Under the pieces are notes generated by a model. It worked only from the letters and a program-made list of their open reading frames with translations. It did not search any database and was not told the origin of the DNA. Below, in pieces: positions 1 through 11,741 of a stretch of 64,000 nucleotides of DNA. The translations under genes were made by a program, and so were the position numbers. The stretch is taken from assembly GCA_022605405.1 (NCBI GenBank), contig JABYQQ010000004.1, forward strand, positions 2,728,001 through 2,792,000, written 5' to 3'. Source of the DNA: Earliella scabrosa. Its lineage: Eukaryota > Basidiomycota > Agaricomycetes > Polyporales > Polyporaceae. Every line of letters begins with the position of its first letter. The stretch's first letter is position 1.

Positions 1-2105
1 CGTGTCTCATCCATCGTCAGATCTCAGCGTTGAACGTGTGGCTGCCCTCGCTCAAGAGAATGCGCTCCCAGAACCTTCTCTTGATCTTGGGTCCCTTCCT
101 CCATCAATGTCTTCCTTCCACGATATAATGCAGATGCCACCACCACCCACTCGCGGATACTCCACCGAAGATCCATGGAGTTCCAAGTTCACATCACCCG
201 GTGCACCTCCGAAGCCACCCGCGTTTGGCAGTGTGACGAATGGCGCTACATCCAGTATCTCGGGCACAGGTTTACCACGCGAATGGTGGAAGAAGCAAGA
301 GAACGTCTACGTGAATGTCCTGGGGCAGCAGGGCTTCATCTTGAACCGATATTTGGTGTATGAAGTATCAAGTGACGTATGTTTCTTTCGCGCTCTATCC
401 GCGGACTAGAACAAAGCTCACTTAGCGAATTGCTGAATCAGCGTGGTACACCGGTTCCAAGGCGTTACTCCGAATTTGTGTTCCTATGGGATGTGTTGGT
501 CAAGCGGTATCCATTCCGACTGCTTCCGGCCCTTCCACCGAAACGAATAGGACGTACGTACCCCTCCATGGATGATCCGCAAAATCTGACCGACTCCGTT
601 ATAGCCGACGAGAGCTTCCTTGAGCAACGAAGGTCAGTGTCGACATCGCTCGACACTCCGTAGACGTAATTGACGCGTCCACTGTAGGCGAGGACTCACT
701 CGATTCATCAACTTCGTGATGTGAGTCGCAATCGCGGCGCAGGAACATGTATCTGATGCAAGTCCATGTCTCGCAGAAACCACCCAGTGATCAAGGAAGA
801 TCCAGTCCTTCAGTCATTCCTAACCGAGCCATCGCTTGAGGAATGGAGGAAGCACACTGCGATCTCTTACGAAGAGGAGTCGGCGAGCAAACGTGTAGAT
901 CGCGTGGAAGAAATGGCTATCCCCAGTGACCTTGAGGATAAGCTGGCGTATGTACAGACTTCCTGAAGCTTGTGCTCGCATACTGATCGCACGGAGTAGT
1001 GTTGTTCGAGGCAAAGTCGGCTTCCTCATCGAGCACTGGCAGCGAATATGCCTGCTCACTGAACGCATCGTGAGGCGTCGAGAGGCAGCAGCGGTACGGC
1101 TCACTCCTGTCCTGCGGCCAAGCTTCCTGCCGACTCACTTGCCCTTGTCCCTGCCTCCGTTATCCGCGTTTGCCGCCACCGCGTCCTCGGCGTCGTCTAC
1201 CTCTGCCGCTGCACCCTCGTCGACGTCCGGATCACTGGAACGTGATACGGATGCGTCCACGACGTCGTCGATCTTCTCCGGGCTCACTGCTGGCTCGCGC
1301 CGGGCGGTGCTCGACGGGCAGGCGGACCTCTCACGCCTGACGAACACCGTCAAGAGCCTTGTGGAGGTTAACGAGCGCTGCTGGCGCGGTGAGGAGTGCG
1401 AGCTCTGCGCGGGCGTGAGGCAGGGGCTTGTGCATGTCTCGGCGCACACGCAGAGGCATGCGGATGCGCTAGAACACCGCGTGAGTCATACTATTCGTCT
1501 TGTAGTTCGTTCCTACTTACCTCACTCTTACCTCGTTAGTCGCGAACGATGCTCTATGCGACGTTGGAGGCCTTGAAGGTTTGTTCTGCTCTCTCTATCG
1601 TTACTCTGATATCGTCTTTACCTGTTCATATTTCAGGCTCAGCGTGACCTCTACATCGCGATGCGTGACCTATTCATCCGCCACGACCGACTTGCCCCGG
1701 ATCAGGTGGATCGTCTTCGTAAGCGTGTGGACACCAACTCGCACAAGCTGGAGGGCATCAGGCAAGCCCAGAAGGAGGGCTGGCAGCAGGAGGCCGACAA
1801 GTATGCCGGCTTGATCGAGAAGGACCAAGCAGCAATCGCGGCGGCACTCAATCGTCGCGTCTTCATTCGGGCTTGGTGGGTCGATCTCTTGAGCTTTTCG
1901 CAGGTCACACATCACTAACAGCGATGATCTTGGTGCACTATGCAGTATGTGGCATGAGCTCCGTGTCGTGCTGCACAACCGCGAGAATGCGTTGCTCACC
2001 CGAGCGGTGCAATCCTTTGCACGTGAAGAGCACGACTTCTCAGAGGTTGCTGTCGCCAACTGGTCTTCGCTCCTTGAGGCCGTTGAGGGTATGCCTCTTG
2101 AGTGA
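1..2105 (+). CDS. MVP1: Sorting nexin MVP1 (SNX8-like), 5' partial
   Basis: SNX-BAR sorting nexin acting in endosome-to-Golgi or vacuole-endosome recycling. The window opens inside the gene: the frame is open to base 1 with no ATG, so the true start lies upstream. An acidic, proline-rich leader is followed by a conserved [15 protein letters not shown] stretch, then a PX domain split over exons. The PX domain includes the phosphoinositide-binding [12 protein letters not shown] motif, LLPALPPKR, and [15 protein letters not shown] near its end. A long helical C-terminal half follows (for example [35 protein letters not shown] and [18 protein letters not shown]), consistent with the Mvp1 BAR region. 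At least six short GT-AG introns interrupt it. It ends in VEGMPLE followed by TGA. VPS5 lies 333 bp downstream on the same strand. Family assignment is firm; exact exon edges are inferred. Confidence 0.9.
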
Positions 2106-2438
2106 GGTCATTTTCTACATAATGTCTTTTCGAGTTGTCGTAGGAGGGAGAGGAGTTCAGGACTCGTCATCATGTCACATCACGATCTACTACCGTAATC
2201 CGATACCCTATATCATGAATCTCACCTTGTCAGTACTTATGTGAGGCCTGGTCTCCTGTGTGCTTCGTAATGATAGTCGTATGGAATCGCGGCCCTGCCC
2301 CGACTGCAGGCGCTTATGGGAGAGTGAAGCAACGTCTGCGTCCAAGTACGCCTATGTCTCCGACATCGACCTCTGCAGCTTCACTCGCACCCTCCCACCT
2401 GCTTCCGACGTACACACTCTGAGAGACAGCAGCTCGCT
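2106..2438. other. MVP1-VPS5 spacer
   Basis: About 330 bp holding the MVP1 3' UTR and the VPS5 promoter and 5' UTR. There is no clear TATA box and no supported gene. Confidence 0.6.
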
Positions 2439-4935
2439 ATGGACGGCTTCGATGACCTTCTTCCCTCACGCGACGGGTTGCAGAATCCTTTCGAGGACCC
2501 GTTCGCCAAAGCCAGGTCAAGCTCTCCGGACCCTTGGGCAAGCTTCGGCCAGGCAACCGTCCCGTCCTTCAACGAGGAGGCGTTCGCCTTCGGAGGCAGC
2601 ACATCTCCCACCGCCGTTACACACAACGCATTTGCGGACGCCGACATTGGAGGATTCCAAGACGACCGGGACGATGAACACGAAGCAGAACGGACGCCAG
2701 CAACCGCGCCCGCTGCAGTACCCGACCCTCATGAAAAGGAAGGTGCCGTGGATCCTCTTGATACTGCTGCGTTCAATGCCGCGGAGGCAGCTGCTGAGGC
2801 AGAAGAGGCCGCCGCGGCCGCGGCCGCTCCCCTGTCGCGCGGCTTCCGGGAGAGTGTATCCACAGAGACTGAAGAGCCCCCAACACCCGAGCCCTCCTCT
2901 GAGCCGAAGCCTGCTCGAGTCCCCACCCCTCCAGCCGACGAACCTATCAAGCCTGCCTCCCCTCCGCCCGCGAACCGCACCAGCGTCGGCGAGGTGCCAA
3001 GCCGCACCGTGGGCCATGTCTCGCGTGCGTCCACCGCGTCGTTCTCGTCAGGCTCTCATGGGTCTGCGGTCAAGGCGGAACCGGCTGCTTTCAACCCACT
3101 GGATAAACCCGTGCACACACTTGAACGGTCTATCGCCGGCCTGTCAATAGGCGGCGAGGCCTTGGGAGGGTGGCAGGGCTCGGGTGGATGGCAGACGCAG
3201 ACGACCTATACCCCACCGGAACCACCCTCGCATGCACAGAACGTGTCGGACGAAGATGATGACGACGACAAACCAATTGCGCAAACTATCGCGGCAAAGG
3301 CGGCGCAGAGAGCAGCTTCGGTGAGTCTTACCATTGGTATGTATCCTCCATACATGCCCTCATCTTGGAATCTTGGAAACAAGCCCGCGGCATCAACTTC
3401 GACTCCTGCTGGCGCGAAGAAGGAGAATGGGATACAGCCTGTTTTCGTGATCACGGTGGACGACCCGCAGAGGGTAGGAGATCCGATTCGCGCATACACT
3501 ATGTACACCGTCCACACTAAGGTACGTCTGCTATGCGTATCGGACAATCACTTCCACATTCACAATCCCACTATGTTCAGACAACGTCTCCCATGTACAA
3601 GAAGTCGACGTTTTCTGTGCTTCGCCGATACTCTGACTTCCTTTGGCTATATGAAACACTTTCCATGAATAACCCAGGGGTCGTCGTTCCACCAGTGCCA
3701 GACAAGAACCCCTTCGGCCGCTTCGACGAGGAGTTCGTGCAGCAGCGCCGCCTTGGGCTCGAGAAGTGTATCCAGAAGATTGCAAACCATCCTGTGCTAC
3801 AGAAAGACACCGACTTGAAGCTGTTCTTGGAAAGTGATACCTTTGCTCTGGACGTAAGTACATCCTTGACTATCCCGACCTTACGCTTACCCACGTATCT
3901 TCCGATAGATCAAACATCGGAAGGCCGAGATTGCTCAGGAGAAGGGCGGACTCATGGCAGCCATTGGTCAGACGATCGCGGGTCCTAGGTTCTACGAAAC
4001 CGATGAGGTGAGCCGCGTCCCTGCTGTAACGACATGTCGCTAAATCTCTCCCGCAGTGGTTTGACAGGCAGAAGTCGTACCTCGACAGCCTGGAGACACA
4101 GCTCCGCGGTCTTGTCAAGGCTATCGAGGCTGTTGCGAAACAGCGAGCGGAAGTAGCAGCAGCAGCCGGGGAGTTTGCGCAAGCTGTATCAGACCTCGCT
4201 GCTTGTGACGTGGGCAACCAGCTATCAGTCTCACTGGTTGGACTTGCAGAAGTCGAACGGAAGGCGCAAGAGCTGCAATCGGTCCAAGCTACGCAGGACG
4301 TGGTGACAGTATTGAGCACAGGTTCGTTTCTCGGGACCATCCATGTTATGAGAGAGATCCTGACAGACGACAACAGCGGATGAATATGCTCGCCTGATCA
4401 ACTCTGTCCGGGTACGCTGTTCTGAGGGCTACGTCATTTGATGACAAGCTCACCTTGACTCTCTAGCTCGCCTTCAGCTCTCGAGTACGCATGTACCACG
4501 CATGGCAGAACGCAGACTCGAATCTCCGGCGCATGAAACAGTCCCACGAGTCGAACCGCGCCCAAGGCCGGCTGGGTCCAGACCAACTCAGCCGGTCCCT
4601 CGCGCTCGTGGGGGAAGCAGAACGGCGCGCTCTAGAAGCGAAACAGGAGTTCGAGCAGACGTCGCGTCTGGTGAAGACCGAGGTCGCCCGTTTCGAGCAG
4701 GAGCGAATTGAGGACTTCAAGACCTCGCTTGAGGCGTACCTGGAGGGTATGATCACACGACAGAAGCAGGTGCGATCATCTCTGCTCTCGTTCACGACGT
4801 TGGAGATCCTCACGATCAATGTCATAACAGCTCATCGCGTCCTGGGAGAGTTATCAACAATCGCTGCTCAAGCGATTTGCACCACAGGGGCAGTCACAGC
4901 GTCCGCCAGATTCTCCCATCGCTGCCGAGTCATAG
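2439..4935 (+). CDS. VPS5: Vps5-type sorting nexin (SNX1/2), retromer-associated
   Basis: PX-BAR sorting nexin that pairs with Vps17 in fungi to form the membrane-bending part of retromer. The start is MDGFDDLLPSRDGLQNPF. Residues about 1-280 are disordered, with Pro/Ser/Glu-rich stretches, an Ala/Glu run near 2770-2830 and an acidic SDEDDDDDKP segment. The PX domain follows: PVFVITVDDPQRVGDPIRAY, then after an intron VLRRYSDFLWLYETL, VPPVPDKNPFGRFDEEFVQQ and NHPVLQKDTDLKLFLESD. The rest is a typical BAR domain (IKHRKAEIAQ, GPRFYETDEWFDRQKSYLD, MYHAWQNADSNLRRMKQ, ERIEDFKTSLEAYLEGMI). After a last intron it ends LIASWESYQQSLLKRF...IAAES, with the stop at 4933-4935. VPS5 rather than VPS17 is chosen because the PX basic motif is intact and the BAR sequence matches the SNX1/2 group. 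Confidence 0.93.
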
Positions 4936-5091
4936 TTTTCCCCTTGCCATCGTTGTAACATAGTGCGGAATAATGAGTTTATATATCGGATCAACGCTGT
5001 ACCTAATGCTCGTGGGGATGCGATGGATTCGGAGTGGTCTAGTGTAAGAACGAAGGTCCCCAGCTGTTCGATAAGTTATGTGTACTGGCGA

Positions 5092-7258
5092 TCACTCCCA
5101 GTATCGCGCGGTCTTCGAATCCCCTTGCTGCGCGCCAGCAATCTCCAGGAAGTCTGAGGGCCGATCCCTCTTTAAAGGCCTCCTACGGTTGTTCAGCGGC
5201 AGCCGTTGGTATGCCGAGTCCTGACCGGCAGGTTGCTGGTTCGGGAATGGGTTCGTCCACTGCCTGAACTCCTGCATGGGCATGCCGCCGCCCATGCCGC
5301 CACCAACACCCATGCCTCCGCCCATGCCGCCCGCGGCACCCATGCCCATTCCACCGCCCATGTTTCCTGCCATTCCCTGCATGTTGAAGGACTGCGCGGC
5401 AGCCATAGCCGCAACTGCCTGCGCCTGCTGCAGCTCCATCTGGAGCTGCTGGTGCTTCATCTGTGCCTGTTGCCGGACCTGCGCGGGCAGGGAGGTGTTG
5501 TTGAGCATCACCTGGAGCTGCTGGATCTGCGCCTGCAGCTGGTTGATGATCTGGGACATGTCCATCCCCTGCGCATCGGCGTAGAACCCCTCTTCACTCT
5601 CGCCGTTTGCACCATCGCTTGTCTTCTGCGCATTCCACGGGACGATCATCGTGAGTCGGAAGGTCCGCAACGTAGGTGCAGGGGCCGGTTGCTCACCTTG
5701 TCTCCGTCCGCGGAGCCGCCCTCGGCCTGCGCCTTCCCGTCCTCGGCCGCCTTCTCCCGATCCTGCTTGTCCGCCTTCTCCGCCTCCTGCTTGCTCTTCT
5801 CGATCTCGGCGTCGACGTACTCGTGCACGCGCGCCCGCATCGGCTTGTCGACGATGAGCTTGTCCAAGCTTGGGATCTTGCGCGCGCAGTTCGGGCACAG
5901 AAAGTCACGCTCCAGCAGATGCGTTTGCACGCACTCCTCGCAGTAGAGCGTGCCACAGCACGGGGTCTTGACCGCGTCCCGGAAGAGCTTGCCGTCGATG
6001 GGACATGCGAGCGAGGGGTCGGACGGTGGCATATCTCGTATGTCGGCGTCGGTGAGGATCTTGTGTCGGGAAACTTGCTTCTGCCATGATGCACTAGAGA
6101 TCGGAGTGAGTTGCAAAAGACGAGACGAATACACAGAGGCAAACGCACGAGTCAGGTTGCGCCACCACGTAACTTCCTTCCGGCGTGACCATGACCCCTT
6201 GTCCGAGGGGGCCTGTGGTCGGGTTGTCCACTACTTTGAGGAAACTTCGCGGGATACCGGTGGTACGCTTGATACGTGGCCGGTTATCGAATTCCCTGTC
6301 GTTGTTGGTCGGGCAGTCTTGAATCCAGTGGCCTAGCAGGGACATATGAGTGTGGAGCTGCAGCTCGACAGATACTATGCGCACCTTTCTGTCCGCATCG
6401 GTAACAAACGTAACTTGGCGGCAGTGGTCGGTCAGAGTGGTGATGTGATGGCTGGAAAGGCTTGCCTCCTCGAGGGGCACCGCCGCGAGGATTGGTGTAG
6501 ACGCGAGTGGCTCTATGTGGATTACGAACAAGGCAGGCGAACGGATATGAAACGAGATCCATTAGAATATACGCTACTACGCAGACAGAAAACGGCGCAT
6601 GCGCGCGACACCAACTGTGACATCTTTTCCTGGGCCTCCTCCCAGTTCGCTGTTTGGGCTTGGAACATGGCTGCCATAGCCGCTGCTTCGTCTTCCGGTG
6701 TTTCGGCTGGGCCGGTCAGAGGCACCTACAGACGAACAACACTAAGATGGTTGTGAGGGAGGTTAAACCACAGGGTACTCACTGGCGGGGGAGGCTTCTC
6801 TGCTTGTTTGGGATCCTCCTTTGGTTCCCTGACGTCGAACCGTTTGGACATGTGTCCGCCCGGCCGGTGCCACGAACCTCCGCCTGTGGACGAGGACTTG
6901 CCAGGAGCGTCCGCTGAGGACTGCATGGGTCCAGAACCAAGATACCTCGCCGCACCCCTCCCAGGGCGGGCAGGGACTCGCTTGACGATGACGGAGGACG
7001 AACGGGGTATAACTTGCGAGTCGTCCTTGTACTCTGCGCATACAGCCGCATGAGAGAGGGCCAGAATCACTCACAGGCATGGCACCGACCTTCTCCAGAG
7101 CTGTCGAGTACGACAAGATCGAAGTCATTGGCCTTAGTGAGGTTGTTGGCTAAGATGATCTCTTTCTTCAGGTCGAACACAGAAATACCGGTGCCGTCGA
7201 AGGTCACCCGAGACTCATCCCTTTGGGATCTGAACTTGTAGAAGACGGACGATGCCAT
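5092..7258 (-). CDS. MPE1: Mpe1/RBBP6-type subunit of the cleavage and polyadenylation factor
   Basis: Nuclear mRNA 3'-end processing factor with E3-ligase-like architecture. Domains in order: an N-terminal DWNN ubiquitin-like domain starting MASSVFYKFRSQRDESRVTFDG (start ATG at 7256-7258); a linker with SSSVIVKRVPARPGRG; a CCHC zinc knuckle CYRCGQK|GHWIQDC split by an intron; a conserved KRTTGIPRSFLKVV segment; and a RING/U-box-like finger ACPIDGKLFRDAV...PCCGTLYCEECV...FLCPNC. A Glu/Lys-rich helix, a Gln-rich helix and an unusual Met/Gly repeat tail (GGGMGMGAAGGMGGGMG) follow, before a conserved basic end KRDRPSDFLEIAG. This domain order is diagnostic for Mpe1/RBBP6. It has several short introns. 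It is divergent from the phosducin-like gene, sharing about 360 bp of upstream DNA. Confidence 0.95.
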
Positions 7259-7621
7259 GGGGCGAAGAATAATGGATTAACCCGCCCGCTGCTCTAGTAT
7301 TACACAGTGGCTGCGAAGGCGGCGTGGCGAGGTGGATGGGGAGAGAATGCAGAGGAGGTCGTGGACGACGTGGAAGACGGCGGAGACGGAGTGCCAGTCG
7401 ACCTCGTCAACGCGCCGACGTCCGAGTTGCGCTTCGGGAGGTGCCGAGTCGGAGTGCGTCGGGGAGCAAAGAACGCGTTCCCCGAGCGGATCACTCGGCT
7501 AGACCGTTGAGGCGCCCTCCCATAGATCATCGTGTCTACTACTTACGGTCTAGCTGCTCAACTGCTCTTCCTAAGACTTGACTTGGTCCCAGCTTGGTCC
7601 CATCCAGCTCCCTCTCACGCA
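7259..7621. promoter_or_regulatory. Divergent promoter region, MPE1 / phosducin-like
   Basis: 363 bp between two divergent start codons. I see no clear TATA box in either direction. An open frame on each strand here has no recognisable protein and is treated as non-coding. Confidence 0.5.
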
Positions 7622-8909
7622 ATGGTCAGTCGAACTTGTCCTGAGTGCGCACATGCTAAAAGTGCACTTGACTAGTATGGGGACATCGAAGACCTCGTGC
7701 TCTCGGGGAGGCTATTCAATCCGCCATCGCGTTCCAGTTCCCCCGTACGCTCCAGATCACCTTCCCCCGGACCTGCGCCATGGCCCACGAAAGATGGCGA
7801 CTTTGATTACGACTCCGACGCTGAGAGGAAAGCGTCGATTGAGGCACACATCGCGTCCCAGCAGCAACAGGAGTCGATCGGTATGGGACCCGGCCGCACA
7901 GGCGTGAAAGGTGTCATCCGGGATCGCAACGAGGCGGAGTCTCTTGCACGAGCGAAGCGAGCCGACGAGATACGCGACCTCAATCGTGCCATGGAGAAGG
8001 CCAGCCTAGGCGGGAAGACTTGGGCTGAGGAAGAGAAGGAGCGGTTAGCGGAGCTCGCTGCACTCGAACGCGGATCGGGGGCCACCTCGTCCAGGGCAGC
8101 TAAGGGTGGACGCTACGGGCATTTGCGTGAAGTTGGCGTGCGGAGCTTTGTGCAAGCCGTTGAAGAGGACAGGTCTGTCTGGGTAGTCGTGCATATCTAT
8201 GACCCGGTGCGTCTCGTCTCCCTCCAATGCCATGCGCGTATCTGTGTCTACTGTAATCAATTATCGACACGATTTCGCGTTCCTACTTCAGCCACTCACT
8301 ATATTCTCTTGCAGTCATTAGATCGCTGTGCATCTGTGGACGAGACCCTCTCCCGACTAGCGCGTTCATATCCTTACACCAAGTTCCTCCGAGCTCGTGC
8401 AGGTGCCATCGGGTTCGCGTCCTCGGGGTCATCCAAGCCCAACCTCATTCAGCAATCATCGATATCATTGTCTCGCTTCCCGACGCGAGTCGCCGCGAGA
8501 CCATCACGGATAGCTGAAAAGGATGAATTCTTTGACGACGCAGACGAGAAAGGCGGCGATGATGACGAAGACGATGATGAGGATGACGAGCAGGACGGTC
8601 AGTGGGAAGATGATGAAGTCGACACCGACGTATTGCCCACACTACTCGTCTATCGCGGAGGCGAGCTCGTCCACTCGTGGGTGCGGGTGGACTGGGAAGC
8701 TAAACAGGGCATCGAGGACCTTCTGAAGAGGTGCGTGGTCTATCCCTCCCCGTCTGACGCCACGTCTCTCAACGCGAGCCAGGCACAACATCCTCACCTC
8801 TCCGCGACACTACGGCGGGTCAACCGGCGCTCACGGCATGCTCGACGACGACGACCTGTCGGATGACGGCGAGGAGCTCGTGTTTGGCAACAGCGACGAC
8901 GAGCGATAA
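7622..8909 (+). CDS. Phosducin-like protein (thioredoxin-fold G-beta chaperone)
   Basis: Phosducin family protein, expected to assist G-beta/gamma assembly through the CCT chaperonin. The only usable start is ATG at 7622-7624, spliced directly into TAT at 7676 (YGDIEDLVLSGRLF). The intron 7625-7675 has GTCAGT, a tgctaa branch site and CTAG, and an in-frame TAG sits just before exon 2. The N-terminal helical region carries TGVKGVIRDRNEAESLARAK, resembling the phosducin TGPKGV signature. The thioredoxin-like half has VRSFVQAVEEDRSVWVVVHIY, an intron, YPYTKFLRARA, a long acidic insertion (about 8520-8620) and VLPTLLVYRGGELVHSWVRV. A last intron (8731-8780 region) restores an acidic end HGMLDDDDLSDDGEELVFGN and TAA at 8907-8909. 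Without that intron the frame would end in a basic non-family tail. Confidence 0.85.
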
Positions 8910-9850
8910 ACGTCAGAAGTCGCTCCATATTCTAGGCGACAAGAAGTCTTGCGGTCATCGACGCTTGTATATACCAGCTGTAGCCATATGCGTACGATAG
9001 CACCGGAAATCGCTGCTTCTGATCACTTACTTCCACACTTCCCGTAGACATTTCCCCAATTGAGTCGGTTTCGCTCGCGTTTATGATGCTACTCTGGCTA
9101 TAACCCTTGCTGTGGGATGGCTCATTCAGGTCATCGTAAGTATAGCGAGCTGCATGGAACGGCGCTCTCAACCCAATTGCGTTCCTTGGCGCTGACATAC
9201 TCAGGTACATCCACTGCGCAGGAAAGAGGTACGCGACAAGCCCTTCAATTCAGTCAGTCCAGCTGCGCGCCGACTGCCTCAGCAAGACGTTCACCGATTG
9301 GTCGAGAGCTGGTATGGGGCAACATCATGGTATATACCCGGCAACATACTGAGTCTCCCTAGTCTCGTAACCAGCCGCTATAGGCTTACAGTCTCACCCG
9401 GTCCAAAAAAGGCAGGGGAAACGAGAAGACCGGGAGAGACTGGCCTATAACGTCTGGTGACTTTCGTATAGACGGGTGTGGGATAGTCACTGTGACAGCC
9501 TCGTGACTCCTCCCCACCGGGATGGAAGGACGAGTCCCTGCTCTGCCACACCACCTCGCTGTCGCTCGCCGCCCGCCGCCCGCATACCTACCCCTCAGGC
9601 AGCCACAGTCGTAAACAGAGCTGAAATTGCGGCGGCGCTGTAACTCACATTTCGCATGGGTTAGCATGGGACGTGCGTCAGGCTCGGCACCGCCTTCTCT
9701 TGCATCCACGTCTCGCCAGCTGGAGGCGCATATAGTCACCTCCAACCCCCGTACTGGCAGGGGCGGGGGAGGGCGGGGGTCACAGACAGGGCGCAGAACG
9801 GGACGCTGTGACGAAGAGACCACTCCGTTTGGGGCTCGATGACGTGCTGA

Positions 9851-9860
9851 GTGCACGTGG
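9851..9860 (+). promoter_or_regulatory. E-box decamer GTGCACGTGG in ERG4 copy 1 promoter
   Basis: Contains the palindromic CACGTG core, 154 bp before the ATG. The same ten bases occur inverted at 12153-12162, 164 bp before the ATG of the second ERG4 copy. bHLH factors, including SREBP-type regulators of sterol genes, bind E-box-like sites; that this is such a site is inference. Confidence 0.4.
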
Positions 9861-9900
9861 GCGTGACTATCCACTACCCGCCTATACGAAATTCACCAGA

Positions 9901-9963
9901 CGATTAGGGCCCGTCTCTTCCTTGTCTCGTTTCTCGTTGCCTCTTTTGGACGGGCCCTAATCG
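9901..9963. repeat. 15-bp perfect inverted repeat with 33-nt loop
   Basis: The left arm CGATTAGGGCCCGTC (9901-9915) is exactly complementary to the right arm (9949-9963). The pyrimidine-rich loop is 33 nt. The element ends 50 bp before the ERG4 copy 1 ATG, so it could be a protein-binding dyad or a hairpin in the 5' leader. Confidence 0.8.
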
Positions 9964-10013
9964 GCTGGGTACGAGACTAGAGTCTCCCAAGTTCCAACAC
10001 CCGTCCGTCGACC

Positions 10014-11741
10014 ATGGCAGGTCTCGGACAGAGCAATACGGTCAACTACCACGCAATCACCACGGTCGTCGCTCCGACTGCCGAAGGCAAGAAGCGCGAC
10101 CAGGAGCTCGATAAGCATACTGAGTGCGTACATTCGGCTCACCATGACACTTAGTATGTCCATTCACCATTGACCCTATATTCTGTAGATATGAGTTTGG
10201 TGGACCATGGGGTGTGGTCGCCATCATGACCGGTTTCCCGATCCTCATGTACTACCTCTGGATTTGTCTCGTGTTCTATGACGGCAAGCTCGTCTATCCC
10301 ACCTCCGTCGATGATATCCAACCCTTCCTCTGGCGTATGTGGGAGCACATTCGCGTGGTGCGTCCGACCGGCGCATGTGTTTCATGTATCCGTCACCAAA
10401 CGTTCTACAGGATGCCAGTCCCAATGCCTATGCATGGAAGGTTTACGTCGGCCTTATGGTCTACCAGCTCTTCCTCGCGTGGGTCGTACCCGGTTACATG
10501 CAAGAAGGTCTTCCAGTTCCCTCGCTCAACTACAAGACCCTCATGTACAAGTGCAACGCAATCGGATGCATCTACATCACGATGGCGACCGCCGCCGTGC
10601 TCCACTACTGCGACATCTTCCGCCTGACAGGTCTCATAGACAACTTCGGCCACCTCATGACTGTCGCGATGATCGTCGGCTTTGGCGTGTCATTCTTTAT
10701 GTACTTCATCACGGTCGCGACCGGGAACCAGGTCCGCATGTCCGGCAACTTTATCTACGATGTGTTCATGGGCGCATGCTTGAACCCTCGCATCGGCCCC
10801 GTCGACCTGAAGATGTGGCTCGAGGTCCGCATCCCCTGGGTGCTCGTGTTCTTCATGTCTGTCTCAGGAGCGTGCAAGCAGTATGAACAGTATGGCTATG
10901 TCACTCCCGTGAGTCTGCCATCTCCTCAAGCGCTGATAAGAGACGTGCTCACAGATGTGCAGAATATGGCGTTCATGTGCCTCGCGACCTGGCTCTACCT
11001 CAACGCGTGCGGCAAGGCTGAGGAGTGCATCCCGCAAACGTGGGACATGTTCCACGAGAAATGGGGCTTCCTTGTGATTTTCTGGAACTTTGCCGGTGTG
11101 CCTTTCGTAAGTAGCTACAGCATCTCTATATATGACTTGCATGCCCATGGGCTGTTCTCATTCGTTATCGTCAGTCGTACATTTATTCGGTCGTCTACAT
11201 GGCCACCCACGACCCGGAGAACTACCGCTTCTCGACGCCGATCTACATCGCGCTCTACACAACGCACCTGGTCGCATACTACATCTTTGATACCTCGATG
11301 TCGCAAAAGAGTCGCTTCAAGATGCAAGGCCAGGGAATCACGATCTACCGGAAGACTTTCCCTCAGCTCCCCTGGGGCACGCTCAAGGAGCCGGCCTACA
11401 TCCAAACCGCGCACGGCAACCGCCTCCTGATCGACGGCTGGTGGCGATACTCTCGCAAACCCGTAAGCCTGCCTTCCCCGAAGCCTGCTGTGCAATTCAT
11501 GTGCTGAGAGACTGTTCCTGCATCCTTGCAGAACTACGTCGCCGACTGGACGATGTCGCTCACCTGGGGCCTCGCGCAAGGAACTTGCTCCATCATCCCT
11601 TACTTCTACTCGGTCTTCTTCATTGTCGTTCTCATCCACCGGTGCAGCCGCGACTTCCAGCGGTGCGCGAAGAAATATGGGGAAGACTGGGACCGTTACT
11701 GTTCCATCGTGAAGTATAAGTTCATCCCCGGCATTTACTAG
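10014..11741 (+). CDS. ERG4: Delta(24(24(1)))-sterol reductase, copy 1
   Basis: ER-membrane sterol C-24(28) reductase, the last step of ergosterol synthesis. The start MAGLGQSNTVNYHAI lies at 10014. The first conserved block is YEFGGPWGVVAIMTGFPI. Several membrane helices follow, for example MYYLWICLVFYD, VYQLFLAWVVPG, MTVAMIVGFGVSFFMYFITV and IPWVLVFFMSVSG. The C-terminal sterol-reductase block is complete: GWWRYSRKP|NYVADWTMSLTWGL, YGEDWDRYCSIVKYKFIPGIY, then TAG. Five introns lie after HTE, WEHIRV, YGYVTP, GVPF and SRKP, and all five positions are shared with copy 2. Copy 2 begins 584 bp downstream in the same orientation. Family assignment is certain; functional divergence between copies cannot be read from sequence. 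Confidence 0.95.

Larger units (their letters stand above)
8910..10013. other. 1.1 kb intergenic region upstream of ERG4 copy 1
   Basis: No gene recognised. It holds the 3' flank of the phosducin-like gene and the ERG4 copy 1 promoter, including an E-box-containing decamer (9851-9860) and a perfect inverted repeat (9901-9963). A TATATA element sits near 9330. Open frames here show no family signature. Confidence 0.5.

Noticed and set aside
5206..6089. Long plus-strand open frames opposite MPE1
   Set aside because: Antisense shadows of GC-rich coding exons; the MPE1 domains on the minus strand explain this region.
9386..9874. Minus-strand open frame of 162 codons upstream of ERG4
   Set aside because: No family motif, biased composition, and it overlaps the ERG4 promoter elements.
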